DNA from: Channallabes apus
Lineage: Eukaryota; Chordata; Actinopteri; Siluriformes; Clariidae
Assembly: GCA_030522415.1 (NCBI GenBank)
Contig: CM060107.1
Location: 6,792,347-6,856,346 of the forward strand
Direction of reading: 5' to 3'
DNA length: 64,000 bases
Positions 35,059-47,116 of the stretch are shown in pieces. Position 1 is the first letter of the stretch; each line of letters starts with the position of its first letter. Both the position numbers and the translations under genes were made by a program. The notes under the pieces were generated by a model. The model saw nothing but the letters and a program-made list of their open reading frames with translations. It ran no database searches and had not been told where the DNA came from.

Positions 35059-36724
35059 GTTCTTTCTTTTTTATTTATTTTTTACCAAACAATTCTTAAT
35101 TAATTCTTAAAAGACATAAAAATGACAAAATTGAATTAAATAAAAATTTCATTAATCTCATAGGAACTAATATTATAATGAGACAAACAAGTAATACACT
35201 AATACACAGCAATTACAGTAATACACGATATAATCAAAAGTATGTGATTATATAAGTAAGTTCTTTTCACAAACCGGCTTTGCGGAACGCACAGGAACAA
35301 CTTCCTGATGGACAAGGGTTGGCCTCTCAGTTCCAGTGAAGCGAAAGACATTTGACAATTAATTTGATAACTGTGAGGGAAAAAATTTAAATGATTTTAA
35401 TTTTTATTATAATTTGAGATGATCTCTCCACCTGTCTGTTCTTTTCTACTAGTCTGGTTTCTGTTTACCGCTCCCTGTTCTCTTTGCTGAAATCCTAAAC
35501 CTCTGAGGTTTACTGTTATCAAAAGCAGTCCAAGGCAAATACAGAACAGTGTGTTTAATATATTTGAAAAAGAAAAGGCAAACTTTGTAGTTTGTATGTC
35601 TGGTGCATCTGGAGAGTTTGGAGGTCAGGTCAGAATTTGGAGGTCCTTGGGCCCTGTACATGGTCAGATGTGGTGCACTGGCGGTTCCTGTGATTTTCTA
35701 TCATAAACAGCATTTACATTTTTTTTATATTTTCTGCTACAACTTTTCATTGGGATCGGTGCGGGTGGGCTGGTCTTTGGTCCCCATGTGCACGGGTGAG
35801 CCTCAGGCACCAGCGATTCAATCCCCAGTTTACTGGTATATACAGTAATTGATGATCATTAATAATGTTATGTGGGATTAATGTTATGGCTGATCTGTGT
35901 AATTTCACAGGTTTTGTTCTTATGTACTAAAACTTTTGCACTACATGTGCTGAGCTCCACAAAATTCAATATGCAATATTGCAATATATGCATTAAAAAT
36001 GCAATATGTAAACACTGAGTGAGGTGTAAAACATGGTTTTATTGCCATAACCACTGGTGTTATCATAAGATTGACTCGCAAGGTTCGTAAAATAAACTCC
36101 ACCATAATGACTATTCAGAAAAGATGTGAGAATGCTGAACATTATGATCAATCCAGAATATCAGATCAATTTTAGCCTAATGTGTTAGTGTGATCTTCAG
36201 TTAATTCTCTGGAAGCACAAGAGAACAATGGGAAAGTTATCGTTGAGACATCAGGGATAACTTTAGCTCCTGGTCAAACAAGTTATCAAACACACGCAAC
36301 TCCCTGACGTCTACCCATGTCGTGCTGTTCTCCAAAGTGTTTTCATAACCTCATTATTCTTAGCAGGTGTGTGAGAGAATTAAGTGTTTCCAACAAAGAC
36401 GTGCTTGATATGAAAGGTAAATAAGTTAACTGTAAAGAAACAGAACTGTATAACGAGTGTGCCTTATCTGTCCTCTTAAAAGTACAAAAGCCATACAGTG
36501 GAAAACCTCAACCACACCTTACCTTCAATGCTGAAATGAGGCCATGACAATCAGGAGAAAACCTGTTGAGCAGTTACAGTTGTTAATTCATTATTATTTA
36601 TTGTGAGATCAATCATTAAGAGAATCGTTATTATATCAGCATCAAAATAAACACGCTGAGGATGAGGAGTTTGTGCCGAATCACATATTGAGGTTTGGGT
36701 TTATTTATTTGTTTGTTTGTTTTT
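35059..36724. other. Mostly unrecognised; small transposon scraps
   Basis: TTCCTGATGGACAAGGGTTG at 35302 and TAATGTTATGGCTGATCTGT at 35880 look like Tc1-family scraps. No gene was seen. Confidence 0.4.
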
Positions 36725-36890
36725 TTGTCCTTTGGCTGCTCCTGTCAAAGAGTCACCACAGCGAACCATCGCACCTGCACAACAACCTCGGCACAGCTTT
36801 CACACCAGATGCACAACCCTCCCATTTTATCCGGGCTTTAGACATGCATTGCATCCAATGGCTGGAGTCTGGGTATTGGGTGGGAGGCCA
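36725..36890 (-). repeat. Decayed SINE family C fragment
   Basis: CACAACCCTCCCATTTTATC and the following CGGGCTTTAGAC are shared with 54705-54745, and AGTCACCACAGCG parallels the other copy. Confidence 0.5.
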
Positions 36891-38748
36891 TGGTAAATAT
36901 GACATATTTCGCATTAGGGAAATCCGAGACGACTAAATTCTACTGTTCATCACACCAATACAGTATATAATTCGCCTTTCATGGTGGAACATCACCTTAT
37001 TCCTCTTGAAGAACAAGCTTGTCTAGCAGAAAATAACAGTCATCCTGCCTCTCCTTATAGCATGTTACAGCAAATTTCACAGTGGGTTGAGGAAAGTCAG
37101 ATAACTGGCTAAGCGAGATTACACAGACAAGGCAGAGTCTAACTCTGTCATCATCAATATTTGGTGTGGCATGTGCTCAATTAAAGATTATAACCAGATA
37201 AAGGTGGGGGGAGTAATGATACTTACTGTGGACAAAAACACACCTGTTCTGTCGTGGAAATGATCAGAAGGAAATCTCTCAGGTTTTATAATATGATAAG
37301 AACTTTCCCATGCCTCATAAAACATCCCCCTCATGACTCCTTATATGGTGACAATTCCTATAGCTCATATCCAGACGAATATACATGCAAACAGCCCGTG
37401 TCTGCTGAAAAACCCTTTTGTTTAACCAAAAAATTCAAATGTATTTCCTATCGCCTGTCTGCTTCCTGGTCTCTCTATGACTGACATGTTAATAATTGGT
37501 TCCTTTGGTATAGGGGACACGGGGCACCTGGACAAAACCTTAAATACAGTATGCTCGCTTTGCTGATATCTTGCATATGTGCATGTGTGTGTGTGTGTTT
37601 GTCCATGTCTCATGTTTGACCAAGCAGGTAAGTGTATCGAGATGAGGCAAAGACATCATCAAGCAATATTAATCATCTGAACAAAAATTCTGCAGGTTAA
37701 CACCCTTTATGTTCATGGAAATGAGTAAGTGTGTTTAGCGATGTTGTCGGTGCCCCAAAACCAAACATATATTAACCAAACAAGAAGTATAGTATAATCG
37801 AGTTTGGACCAGTTTGAAAGGATCAATGCTGAAGGACCAAGTCCAGTGCAGAAGAAGATTCTACTTTGTATACTGTGTATGTACTCATCCAAGTTAAAAG
37901 ATTTAGAGCAGCTGGTTCACTGACGGTCTCAGAACAACAAGACATCACGTTGGCCCTTCAACCTTTCACACTTAAACTGGGACTGTTGGGAGAGATTGCC
38001 TCACATCCTGAATGTGAGAGTCCTGAAACTCCAACATACTGTACTACTGTAAGCTCAGGGCTTTGGATGCTACACAATCTAAAACGTTTGATGATTGGAC
38101 GGACATTTGCATCAAAATTATGTTCACATTCTGGGAGTACTGAAAGGTGTGGAAGCATCCTGGCCTTCTGAATTTGCAGCTTGGTTTCTACAGGACTTAG
38201 ACCCGGTTTAGACCAGTCTCAACGGTCCTTTGCGGATGAGGCCCACTCCAACTGCTCATCATCAGGACTGTTTTCCAGTGGGGTTGAGGCTAAACCTGCC
38301 TATTTGCTTGTGTTTATACCAATAAACTCATTCATCATTTAGCAGGCATTTTACACGAGAAGACGTTTGCTTGATACTGTATGTTGAAACTTTACATAGT
38401 GCACTCGCCTCAACTCGAATCTGCTTAAAAATAATGACATTCCAAGCTACGGGTTAACGCATACACAACTAACAAAGTGGAAATGGGGGCAGGATGAGTA
38501 AGTAAAACAACAACAACAACATTTAAATCTTATTTAAATCCACTAATTTTCATACTTACAGAGCTATTTTTTCCACGTTTTACCTACTTTGTCTTTAGAA
38601 ACAAAATTTACATAAATCTTTGCATGAATAAAATTAAAATTCATAGATCGGTTTGCTGCTTTGTGGAGATAATTCAAATCTGCCCCGTGTACAGTAGTCC
38701 ATATCGCCAAAGAAGGATAAAGCGTTTATCAGATATTCATCCACTGTG

Positions 38749-38820
<72 letters not shown>

Positions 38821-39066
38821 ATTATATTTAATCCTGAAAACAATCAGGGATAGAAAATGACTATTAAACTGACCTCAAATGGCACACTTTTAACAAATGT
38901 ACCAAATCAGACACACTAGAGCATGGTGCGAATCAATCGTGTCTAATGTGAAACTACGCCTGGTTTGTCAAACTCCTTCATAATTTCTAAATCACACTTA
39001 ATTCCACAATTATGCCTGAGGTCTGTGGGCAATTTTGGCATTAAACATAACTGCTAAAATCAGGAT
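36891..39066. other. Unrecognised intergenic sequence with CA microsatellite
   Basis: A ~62-base CA run lies at 38753-38816. Frames of 60-100 codons are present but show no domain-like features. Nothing else was recognised. Confidence 0.4.
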
Positions 39067-39165
39067 TAATTCAATTCAATTCAATTCAATTTTATTTATA
39101 TAGCGCTTTTAACAATGGTCATTGTCTCAAAGCAGCTTCACAAAAATTTAAGAAATTTAATTTAA

Positions 39166-39203
<38 letters not shown>

Positions 39204-39859
39204 TATATATAGAATAATTATATATAAAGTAATAAGTAAATAAATAAAATTATAATAGAAAATAAATAAATAAAAACAAATAATAATAATAATTATAGAA
39301 AAGAAAATAATTGGAATTGTGGATGTGTGAGAAAAATGTGCAGATAATAATGAGATGAATGAATGAAATGTCTCTGATGAGCAAGCCAAGGGTGACGGCG
39401 ACGGTGGCAAGGAAAAACTCCCTGAGATGGCATTAGGAAGAAACCTTGAGAGGAACCAGACTCAACAGGGAACCCATCCTCATTTGGGCGATAACAGATA
39501 GAAATGATATAACATCTTGTGTTGTGCAGGTGAAAAATCAATATGACAGAAATTATTTAAATGGTCATGAAGACCAGTTCAGCATAGGGACGAGTCAGTA
39601 GGTGCAGAGGGCAGATGAGGTCTGGATCACTGGAAGCACAGGAGCAGCATGTGTAGCTCCAACCATCATAAAGCTGAATCCAGTTGGAGCTGGTCCTTCT
39701 CTGGGTGCCTCAGGAACCTCGCAGGGTCGGCCTTTGTCTACTGAAGCTGGCAAAATCTCCCGATGCCTCGGGATGGGTAGAGAAATACAGAACAGATGGG
39801 GAGAATTAGCGTAGTTGCCATTCGGTATAGGTGTACTGGAGTATGAGTACTGGGATGAG

Positions 39860-42800
39860 TTATGTGTATGCCAGATTAAAAAGATGCGTCTTGAGTCTAC
39901 TTTTGAACTGAGAAACCGTGTCTGCTCCCCGGACACTGTCTGGAAGGCTATTCCAAAGCTTTGGAGCTAAATATGAAAAAGCCCTACCCCCTTTTGTAGA
40001 TTTTGAAATTCTGGGAACTACCAGAAGTCCGGAGTTTTGTGATCTTAAGGCGCGTGGTGGATTGTAGCGTATCAGAAGACTGGTTAGGTATGTGGGAGCT
40101 AAACCATTTAAGGCCTTGTATGTAAGTAATACTATTTTGTAATTTATTCTAAACTGAACAGGTAGCCAGTGCAGGGATGATAATATTGGGGTTATATGAT
40201 CATATTTTCTGGATCTAGTGAGAACCCTGGCAGCTGCATTTTGGATTAACTGAAGCTTGTTTATTGAGGATGCAGGACAACCACCTAGTAATGCATTACA
40301 ATAGTCCAGTCTGGAGGTCATGAATGCATGAACTAGTTTTTCTGCATCAGATACGGATAAGATGTTCCTAAGTTTAGCAATATTTCGAAGATGGAAAAAG
40401 GCTGTTTTTGTGATATTTGAAATGTGATTTTCAAAAGACAAGTTACTGTCTAATATTACTCCCAGATCTTTTACTGCTGAGCTGGTAATAACAGTACATC
40501 CTTCTAAGCGCAAGCTGAATTGTGAAAGCTGTTGTGTGCTGGTTTTTGGGCCAATAAGTAATATCTCTGTCTTATCTGAATTTAATAAAAGAAAGTTATT
40601 GGTCATCCAATCTTTTATGTCCTGGACACACTCAGTTAATCTAGACAACTTAGGTATTTCGTCTGGTTTAGTTGAGATATATAATTGGGTATCATCAGCA
40701 TAACAATGGAAACTAATCCCATGTCTTCTAATGATGTTACCCAAGGGAAGCATGTATATTGAGAACAACAGAGGTCCTAAAACTGACCCTTGTGGGACCC
40801 CATATTTCACTGGCATTATACCAGACGGTTCTCCATTTAGATCTACAAAATGGTAGCGATCAGACAGGTAAGATCTAAACCATTTTAGTGCCTGTCCCTG
40901 AATGCCTATATAATTTTGTAAGCGATCTATGAGAATATTATGATCTATAGTGTCGAATGCAGCACTAAGATCGAGCAGGACTAGCAATGAGATGCAGCCT
41001 TGGTCTGAAGCTAAAAACAAGTCATTTGTAATCTTAACTAGTGCAGTTTCTGTGCTATGATGGGGCCTGAAACCTGACTGAAATTCTTCAAGGATGTTGT
41101 TATCCTGCAAGAATGTGCAAATTTGAGCTGATACTACTTTTTCTAGTATTTTTGATATGAACGGGAGGTTTGAGATCGGTCTGTAATTTTTTATTTCATT
41201 CGCGTCCAAATTAGATTTTTTAAGAAGCGGCTTAATAACTGCTAACTTGAAAGGTTTAGGGACGTGACCTAGATGTAATGAAGAATTAATAATGTTTAGG
41301 AGTGGCTCTCCAACCGTAAGCATCACTTCTTTTAAAAATCTGGTTGGGATTGGGTCTAACAGGCACGTTGTTGATTTAGCCGAGGTGATGAGTTTATACA
41401 GCTCTTCCTGTCCTATACCTGTAAAGCAGTGAAAATCTAAATGTGAAGCTATAGGCTGAACTGGATCGTGAGATACTATTAGAGGTTGAACCTCCATTAT
41501 TTTCTTCCTGATATTATTGATTTTTTCATTAAAGAAGTCCATAAAGTCTTCACTTCTAAATTGTGATGGGATACTCTCTGCGGGCATCTTAGGTTTTGTT
41601 AAGCGAGCCACTGTACTAAATAAGAACCTGGGATTGTTTTGGTTTCTTGCTATCAGTTGGCTAAGATGCTCGGTCCTAGCAGTTTTTAGAGCCTGTCTAT
41701 AGCTGCACATACTGTCTTTATACGCAATTCGAAAAACTTCTAATTTAGTTTTCCTCCATTTTCGCTCGAGGTTACGGGTTGCTCTCTTTAGGGCGCGAGT
41801 ATGACTGTTGTACCACGGTGCCAATGTTTTATCTCTGACTTTTTTTAATCTGATGGGAGCAACAGTGTCTAATGTACTGGTAAAAATAGTGCCCATGCTG
41901 CTAGTCACTTCATCTAGATCATCTGCATTTAGGGGTCTAATAAGAAATTGGGACAGATCCGGCAGATTACTTGTGAATCTGTCTTTAGTGGTGGGATTCA
42001 TATTTCTAACAGATTGATAGCGTGGGGAGACACAGCTAATCTGTTCTACGGGTAGAGTATATGTCAGGAGGTGATGATCTGTGATATCATCACTTTGAGG
42101 TATGATCTCTATATTAGAGACATCTATACCATGGGATATAATTAAATCTAGCGTATGATTAAAGCGGTGAGTTGCTCCAATTATATTTTGCTTAACCCCA
42201 AAGGAATTTAGTAAATCCATAAATGTGAGTGCTAAAGCGTCGTTAGCATCATCTACATGAATGTTAAAGTCTCCTACTATCAATACTTTGTCAGAGTTAA
42301 CCAATAGGTCTGATAGCAGATGTCCAAATTCTTTAAGAAAATCGCCATATGGCCCCGGGGGTCTGTACACGGTGGCCAAGGTAAAATATAGCAAGGGTTT
42401 ATTACGTATTTCATTTAGTGCAACATTAATGATAAGCACTTCAAATGAATTAAACCTGGGCCTTATTTTCTGGGTAACAGTGAGTACATCATTGTAGATA
42501 GTGGCGACACCACCGCCGCGACCAATTAGACGGGGCTCGTGCTTATAGAAATATCCTGACGGAGTAGACTCATTCAGACCAAAATATTCATTTGGTTTAA
42601 GCCAGGTTTCAGTGAGACAGAGTGCGTCAAGGCAATAATCTGAGATAATTTCATTAACAATAAGTGCTTTAGGCGCAAGGGATCTAATGTTGAGTAGTCC
42701 AAACTTTAGAGGTGGATTTTGACTACTTATTTTGCCTTTTTCTGGTTTTATGGTTATCAGATTGTTTCGGGCAAATTTAACAAATTTATTCTTTTTTCTC

Positions 42801-42916
42801 AGTATTCGGGGAACAGACACAGTTTCTATAGGACAAGCTATGTGTGTGCGTCTATCACTACGGTGAGTTGTGATGTGGCTAATATGTTTGGAATCTACAG
42901 TATGACTTACCGCCAG
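39860..42916 (-). CDS. LINE ORF2: endonuclease and reverse transcriptase
   Basis: An uninterrupted frame runs from just after the ORF1 stop to 39860. The part from a GTG at 42820 is 986 residues. Near its start is the APE-type endonuclease: LLNIRSL, LTETWL, GRGGGVA, VYRPPG, VGDFNIH and DDITDHHLL, with catalytic Glu, Asp and His present. The reverse transcriptase follows, with [16 protein letters not shown] and YADD (about 40690-40705). The C-terminus (LHWLPV, YKALNG, LWNSLP) is the L2/CR1-type tail. It would nick the target and prime reverse transcription there. No in-frame ATG occurs in the 32 codons after the ORF1 stop or through most of the endonuclease; the first Met after the GTG is near residue 190. 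How translation starts is therefore open. Confidence 0.93.
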   Translation of the reverse strand: MAVSHTVDSKHISHITTHRSDRRTHIACPIETVSVPRILRKKNKFVKFARNNLITIKPEKGKISSQNPPLKFGLLNIRSLAPKALIVNEIISDYCLDALCLTETWLKPNEYFGLNESTPSGYFYKHEPRLIGRGGGVATIYNDVLTVTQKIRPRFNSFEVLIINVALNEIRNKPLLYFTLATVYRPPGPYGDFLKEFGHLLSDLLVNSDKVLIVGDFNIHVDDANDALALTFMDLLNSFGVKQNIIGATHRFNHTLDLIISHGIDVSNIEIIPQSDDITDHHLLTYTLPVEQISCVSPRYQSVRNMNPTTKDRFTSNLPDLSQFLIRPLNADDLDEVTSSMGTIFTSTLDTVAPIRLKKVRDKTLAPWYNSHTRALKRATRNLERKWRKTKLEVFRIAYKDSMCSYRQALKTARTEHLSQLIARNQNNPRFLFSTVARLTKPKMPAESIPSQFRSEDFMDFFNEKINNIRKKIMEVQPLIVSHDPVQPIASHLDFHCFTGIGQEELYKLITSAKSTTCLLDPIPTRFLKEVMLTVGEPLLNIINSSLHLGHVPKPFKLAVIKPLLKKSNLDANEIKNYRPISNLPFISKILEKVVSAQICTFLQDNNILEEFQSGFRPHHSTETALVKITNDLFLASDQGCISLLVLLDLSAAFDTIDHNILIDRLQNYIGIQGQALKWFRSYLSDRYHFVDLNGEPSGIMPVKYGVPQGSVLGPLLFSIYMLPLGNIIRRHGISFHCYADDTQLYISTKPDEIPKLSRLTECVQDIKDWMTNNFLLLNSDKTEILLIGPKTSTQQLSQFSLRLEGCTVITSSAVKDLGVILDSNLSFENHISNITKTAFFHLRNIAKLRNILSVSDAEKLVHAFMTSRLDYCNALLGGCPASSINKLQLIQNAAARVLTRSRKYDHITPILSSLHWLPVQFRINYKIVLLTYKALNGLAPTYLTSLLIRYNPPRALRSQNSGLLVVPRISKSTKGGRAFSYLAPKLWNSLPDSVRGADTVSQFKSRLKTHLFNLAYT

Positions 42917-43879
42917 TCAGATGGTTCGTAGTGTTCTGGAGATGTTGTCAGAGAGGACCGCTGCTCCAGCTCTGCTAGGGTGTAGGCCATCGGTGTGATA
43001 GAGCCTAGGACGCTCCCAGAAAACATTCCAGTTATCAACAAAGCGTAATTTCTGTTGTTGACACCAAGATTGTAACCATTCATTAAAAGCAAATAATCTA
43101 CTGAACTTCTCGATTCCTCGCTGAAATGTGGGAAGCGGTCCAGATACGATGATCATTGTCGTGGGTGATGTGCTGCGGACCTTCTCGACCAGGCTCCTGA
43201 AGTCCTTCTTTAGGATCTCCGTCTGCCTCAGCCTGGTGTCGTTCGTGCCGGCATGAAGAACCACAGCTCCAATGTTCCTCCTCAGGGCAGCAGGCACCTG
43301 TGCAGCAACATCAAGAACACGTGCACCAGGTAAACAGCGTGTGTGCACCTTACCTTTAGCCGTGGTAGCACGCACGTGACGAACGATGGAGTCTCCGATG
43401 ACCAGGACGTCGTGTGCCGTCTCGCGGAGAGGAGCGAAGCGGTTTTGGGTCGAGATGTCGAAGACGGGTGGTGGTGGTGGAGAGGTCCTCGCCCGGGGCT
43501 TGGCGTGCTTCTTCCGCTGCTGCTGTATCCAGGGTCCGTGGTATCCCGGCGCCGGGGTGTAGGAACACTGGGCGGGATGCGTCCTTGGTGTGTTGGACCT
43601 GGGCAGAGAAGCACGCGGGGTTGAGGTTGTAGGAGAATTCTCATGCCGAGAATTTACCTGGGACAGATGAGTGTCGGTCTGCGTCGATTCCAACGTGGCT
43701 TTCCGCTGCTGTAACCGGGCCAGCTTCACCTGTAGCTCACGGATCAGCTTCTCCACGGCCTCCACCTCCAAATCCACCGAGTGCAGCTCCAATGTCTCCT
43801 CACCTGCACTCAGAGGCAGAATCACAACCGACATGGTGTCTAAATACGGAAAATAATCGGTGTGAGGAAGCGAAAACAA
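42917..43879 (-). CDS. LINE ORF1: coiled-coil plus SGNH esterase-like protein
   Basis: 320 residues. Residues about 36-66 form a charged heptad-like helix, followed by a Ser/Thr/Pro-rich basic linker (67-140). Residues 157-320 look like an SGNH hydrolase: GDSIVRH (160s, Ser nucleophile), HAGTND (209-214) and DGLHPS (297-302, Asp and His). Esterase-type ORF1 proteins are known from CR1/L2 LINEs and are thought to help form the RNA-protein particle. It ends at a TGA, and the same frame stays open into ORF2. Confidence 0.9.
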   Translation of the reverse strand: MFSLPHTDYFPYLDTMSVVILPLSAGEETLELHSVDLEVEAVEKLIRELQVKLARLQQRKATLESTQTDTHLSQVNSRHENSPTTSTPRASLPRSNTPRTHPAQCSYTPAPGYHGPWIQQQRKKHAKPRARTSPPPPPVFDISTQNRFAPLRETAHDVLVIGDSIVRHVRATTAKGKVHTRCLPGARVLDVAAQVPAALRRNIGAVVLHAGTNDTRLRQTEILKKDFRSLVEKVRSTSPTTMIIVSGPLPTFQRGIEKFSRLFAFNEWLQSWCQQQKLRFVDNWNVFWERPRLYHTDGLHPSRAGAAVLSDNISRTLRTI

Positions 43880-44138
43880 ACTTTAGAAACAAACAAACAA
43901 ACGTGATAGCCGGGCTAGCGATGCTAATGCTAATTAGCGATGCTAATGCCGGCTAAAAGCGGTGTGCTGCAAAACAATTAAAACTTAACGATATAACACG
44001 CGTTTCGAGTAAATATATTATAAGATACTTATCCGTTTTATGTACACTCTTCGTAAGGGGACGAAAAAAGTTTAAAAGTTGGTCAGTATGGTGGAGCTCG
44101 GAAAAAAGCAGCTTCTCAGTGTCCTCGTACGGAGGAAG

Positions 44139-44146
44139 TGACGTCA
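44139..44146. promoter_or_regulatory. Consensus CRE (TGACGTCA) in the LINE 5' region
   Basis: A perfect palindromic CREB/ATF site about 260 bases upstream of ORF1. It would suit an internal promoter, but this is inference from one motif. Confidence 0.4.
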
Positions 44147-44200
44147 GCCGAGTATCGTGACTAGAATCAGTGGGAGACCGAACTCTGATGCAGTAATCAG

Positions 44201-44615
44201 ATGAACAGGTTTGAAAAGACTTACAAAGTCTTTGCCATTGAAACTTGACTTCAACAATATGCTTCAACAAACTAACAACAGTCATTTGTTTCCTGCATTC
44301 CGTTTCCTACTCTGACAATCAGCTTCATGAACAGCCTGGAAATAGTAAAGAAAAAAATTAAATAAATTAAATAAATAATACGTTTACTTCTTTAACATCT
44401 TAATCGTTTTCAGGTTAATGTTGATATTAAAATCCTGGACCGGCACAAATTACTGGAGGTGTTTTCACAACATCCTGTTACTATGACAAGAAGAAAAACA
44501 TGATTGTGGACTTCGTAGAAACAGGGTGGATATGACTTTGTTTGCACTGATGGAGCTATTATTGAAGGATTTTTTTTCCCCCTGACTATGTCTGTCTCTG
44601 TGAAATTACTGGACA
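44201..44615. other. Unrecognised sequence between LINE and retrovirus
   Basis: AT-rich; no gene or repeat identified. Confidence 0.35.
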
Positions 44616-44620
44616 GATAT

Positions 44621-45018
44621 TGTAGGGAATATTTGATTTTTAGCATGTTTCATGATATTCTGTGTGCGTGAGAACAGAATGTTATTTCTTTCTCTTACCT
44701 CAACACAAGCTGCATTTCAATAAACACATCCTATAGTAGTTTATGTTAAAGGTCGTAAAACTGTTGAACTGTTTATGTTCTTCTTTACCTTATCTTTTCT
44801 AAACATTCCTGACCAGATGCAAACACTCCTGCACCCACCTTTTCTTTGGTTCTTTGTGTGTGTGCGTATATATACTCCTGTCTTCCACAATAAACTTGGA
44901 ACGTCTCACTAAGCACGGACTTGTGTATTATTGAGGGGTTCCCTGGATCCAGGCGGGAAGCAAAATACAGGCTGAGCACTGACTAGACGGGGTCTAGCAA
45001 AAACAAGAAATCCTTACA
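44621..45018 (+). repeat. 5' LTR
   Basis: 398 bp, TGTAGGG...CTTACA. A TATA-like GTATATATACTCC lies near 44867-44879 and AATAAA at 44889-44894. Relative to the 3' LTR it lacks about 26 bases near 44775. Confidence 0.95.
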
Positions 45019-45021
45019 ATT

Positions 45022-45039
45022 TGGGGGCTCGTCCGGGAT
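45022..45039 (+). other. Primer binding site, tRNA-Pro
   Basis: TGGGGGCTCGTCCGGGAT, three bases after the LTR, is the tRNA-Pro primer site used by murine leukaemia-type viruses. A consensus splice donor CAG/GTGAGT follows at 45049-45057. Confidence 0.93.
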
Positions 45040-45356
45040 ACCTCTAATCAGGTGAGTGCTGCTTTTTAATTTTTCTCTATAAGGTTAGAGCAAGCACGCT
45101 CCCTGGTTTTTGGTATCTGGACCATATATAGTACGGGGGAGGATTGTCTTGTGGCTTTTATGCCAGTATAGCGCGCGCTCGCTTCTGAAAAGTTCCTTGA
45201 ACTGAAGCATAGTGTGGAAGCTGTATTTTGTTGCCCGCTCTTTTTTTGTTGTTGTTGTCTTTGTTGAGCTCTTTTTCTTGTCTTTTGTTGTTGTATTGTG
45301 TGTTTTTTGTTGAAGATATTGGTTCTTTCTGTCACGGGTTAATTCACATATATAAA

Positions 45357-47116
45357 ATGGGTAATAAGAACACAACTACTTATCCAAAGCCGGACCCAGA
45401 AGAGGTTCCGCGCGACTGGATGAATAGGTGTGGACTCACCATGGCTTGATAATTTATCAGGGTGGACTGAACCACAATTTAAATTTTTAACCTATCCACG
45501 CGAAGGTACTTTTAAGCCTGAATATCTAGCCTCTGCTTACTCTCAGATATATGAGGGTATGGGTGACCCAGGATGGGATTATCCTTACATGGGTTCATGT
45601 TATCAAAAACGGGTAGAAATGAAAGCTCTTTGGGACAAATACTTAGACATAAAAGAAACTAAAATACCGAAGAAAAAGATTCCAAAGGTCACATCCGAAA
45701 CTAAATTCAAGCCGCCCGTTCATTCAACCTTTCCGATCCCTCCTCCATATCATGCTGACATAGTAGCATCAGCATCTAACCAACAAATAAATGAGAAAAT
45801 TTATCCTAATTTGAATCCCACTAATCCTTTTGTGAGCTGCCCATCTGTGCCTGTCTCTTCCGTACCCACAAAACCGTGCTCACCTTCGTCGGAAGTGTGT
45901 GCCTCAGGAAAGGGAAAGACTCCCAAGAAGGTGTCAGGACGACCTCCTGACAGCCCTCTTTCGGATGATCCGGAGGATACTGATGGTGAGGATTTTGATA
46001 ACTCGGACGATGAATGTCCGGATGAGAGGTCTCGCCCCAAACCTCGACAAGAAAACACTGGGCTTGTTTTCTCTATGGGACCAAAGGGTCCAAAAATCCT
46101 TCCACCACCCGTAAGTACGCTGAAGGACATTATTAAGATGCTCCCTTCTCCCAACAAACCTTTGCATTTTTTTGATATGCTGATAAAGGCTTCCAGGCAC
46201 TGTCAGCTCGTGGGTGCGGATTATCGCTTTATTTTGCAATCGGTTTTGGGAGATGGGTACGATGAGGCTGATTTGATAAAGACGGTAAAATGTTTAGATC
46301 CTGAAAAAGACAGATGGACTGTAGTGGTGAAACATGAAGACGTAGAGGGAGGGGGGAGACGAAAAAAGAAGGAATATGATTTTCTTTGGGGTAATTCTAA
46401 TGAGGCTATGAAACTTTTAAAAGATGAGCTAACTACTTATCAACTTGCACCATCAACAAGCTAGTCAGGATCTGTCACAGGTAACTAATTGTAAACAAGA
46501 AAAGAGTGAGACCACATCCAGGTTTCTCGAGAGGTTCCGTGAGACCTGGACCCTTTTGGGTGATATGCCCCTCCCTGAAGAAAACCCTAACCCACTTTTC
46601 CTTACCACCTTCTTGAATAATTGTCGACCAGAAATCATGAAGATTTTAAAGTTTCAATTGTCAGACCGTTCTACAACGACTAATAAAAAATTTGGTGAGC
46701 GTGTGAGAACACTGGAAGGAGACGGTATTTTAGAAAACAGACAAGTGGCATGTTTGTTTGTGGAGAGTGAAGGGTACAGAGGTGGAAAAAAGGGGGGTAG
46801 AGGAGGCCGAGGAGGCCGTGGAAGAGGTAGAGGAGGTCTGCAGGATCAGAGTGCACCCCGTTGATCTGGCTTTTGTTATTATTGTTATAAAGAAGGTCAT
46901 TGGGCTCGTGAATGTCGCATGCAGGCCCTTGATGAGGGACATAGTGGACAAAATGTGTACAATCGATTGAATGATGATCAGTGGCATGATGCTAATAAGG
47001 TGTTTTCTCCTAATCCTTCACAGCAGCCACCACAGCAAGTACAACCACAACAACAGCAGCAGCAATATAGACCCAATCCCTTCTCAGGGATGCAGGTAGG
47101 AGCATATGATGCATAG
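45357..47116 (+). pseudogene. Endogenous retroviral gag, broken
   Basis: It begins at an ATG at 45357 with Gly at position 2, a myristoylation-type start. Frames then change near 45428 and again near 46450. The middle part (45430-46464) has a Pro/Ser-rich section followed by an acidic stretch, then capsid-like sequence. The last part (46445 on) ends in a Gly/Arg-rich run, then an in-frame TGA at 46862-46864, then a single CCHC zinc knuckle (CYYCYKEGHWARECR, 46871-46916) in the same frame. A TAG at 47114-47116 separates gag from pol in that frame. At least two frameshifts and one premature stop inactivate it. Confidence 0.88.

Larger units (their letters stand above)
39067..44200 (-). mobile_element. 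Nearly intact L2/CR1-like LINE
   Basis: The element reads on the minus strand: 5' region (about 44200-43880), ORF1 (43879-42917), ORF2 (to 39860) and a 3' UTR ending in AAGCGCTATATAAATAAAAT and short ATTGA repeats (39067-39091). The terminal short tandem repeat in place of poly(A) is typical of L2/CR1 LINEs. Both ORFs are uninterrupted, so this is a recent copy. The exact 5' end and target duplication were not located; 44200 is an estimate. A 3' UTR fragment of a relative lies at 23290-23475. Confidence 0.9.

Noticed and set aside
37866..38171. 101-codon plus-strand ORF
   Set aside because: No recognisable motif, no promoter or splice context, and an overlapping antisense frame of similar size.
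38624..38860. Histidine-threonine repeat protein
   Set aside because: Pure translation of a CA microsatellite; the same applies to frames at 6015, 24705 and 29987.
42901..42916. Intron beginning at the GTAAGT after the LINE ORF1 stop
   Set aside because: A donor alone is weak evidence and no matching acceptor restoring an AUG-led ORF2 was found; kept only as an alternative in the readthrough finding.
43282..43644. Overlapping ORFs opposite or beside LINE ORF1
   Set aside because: GC-rich ORF1 generates open shadow frames; only the 320-codon frame has recognisable motifs.
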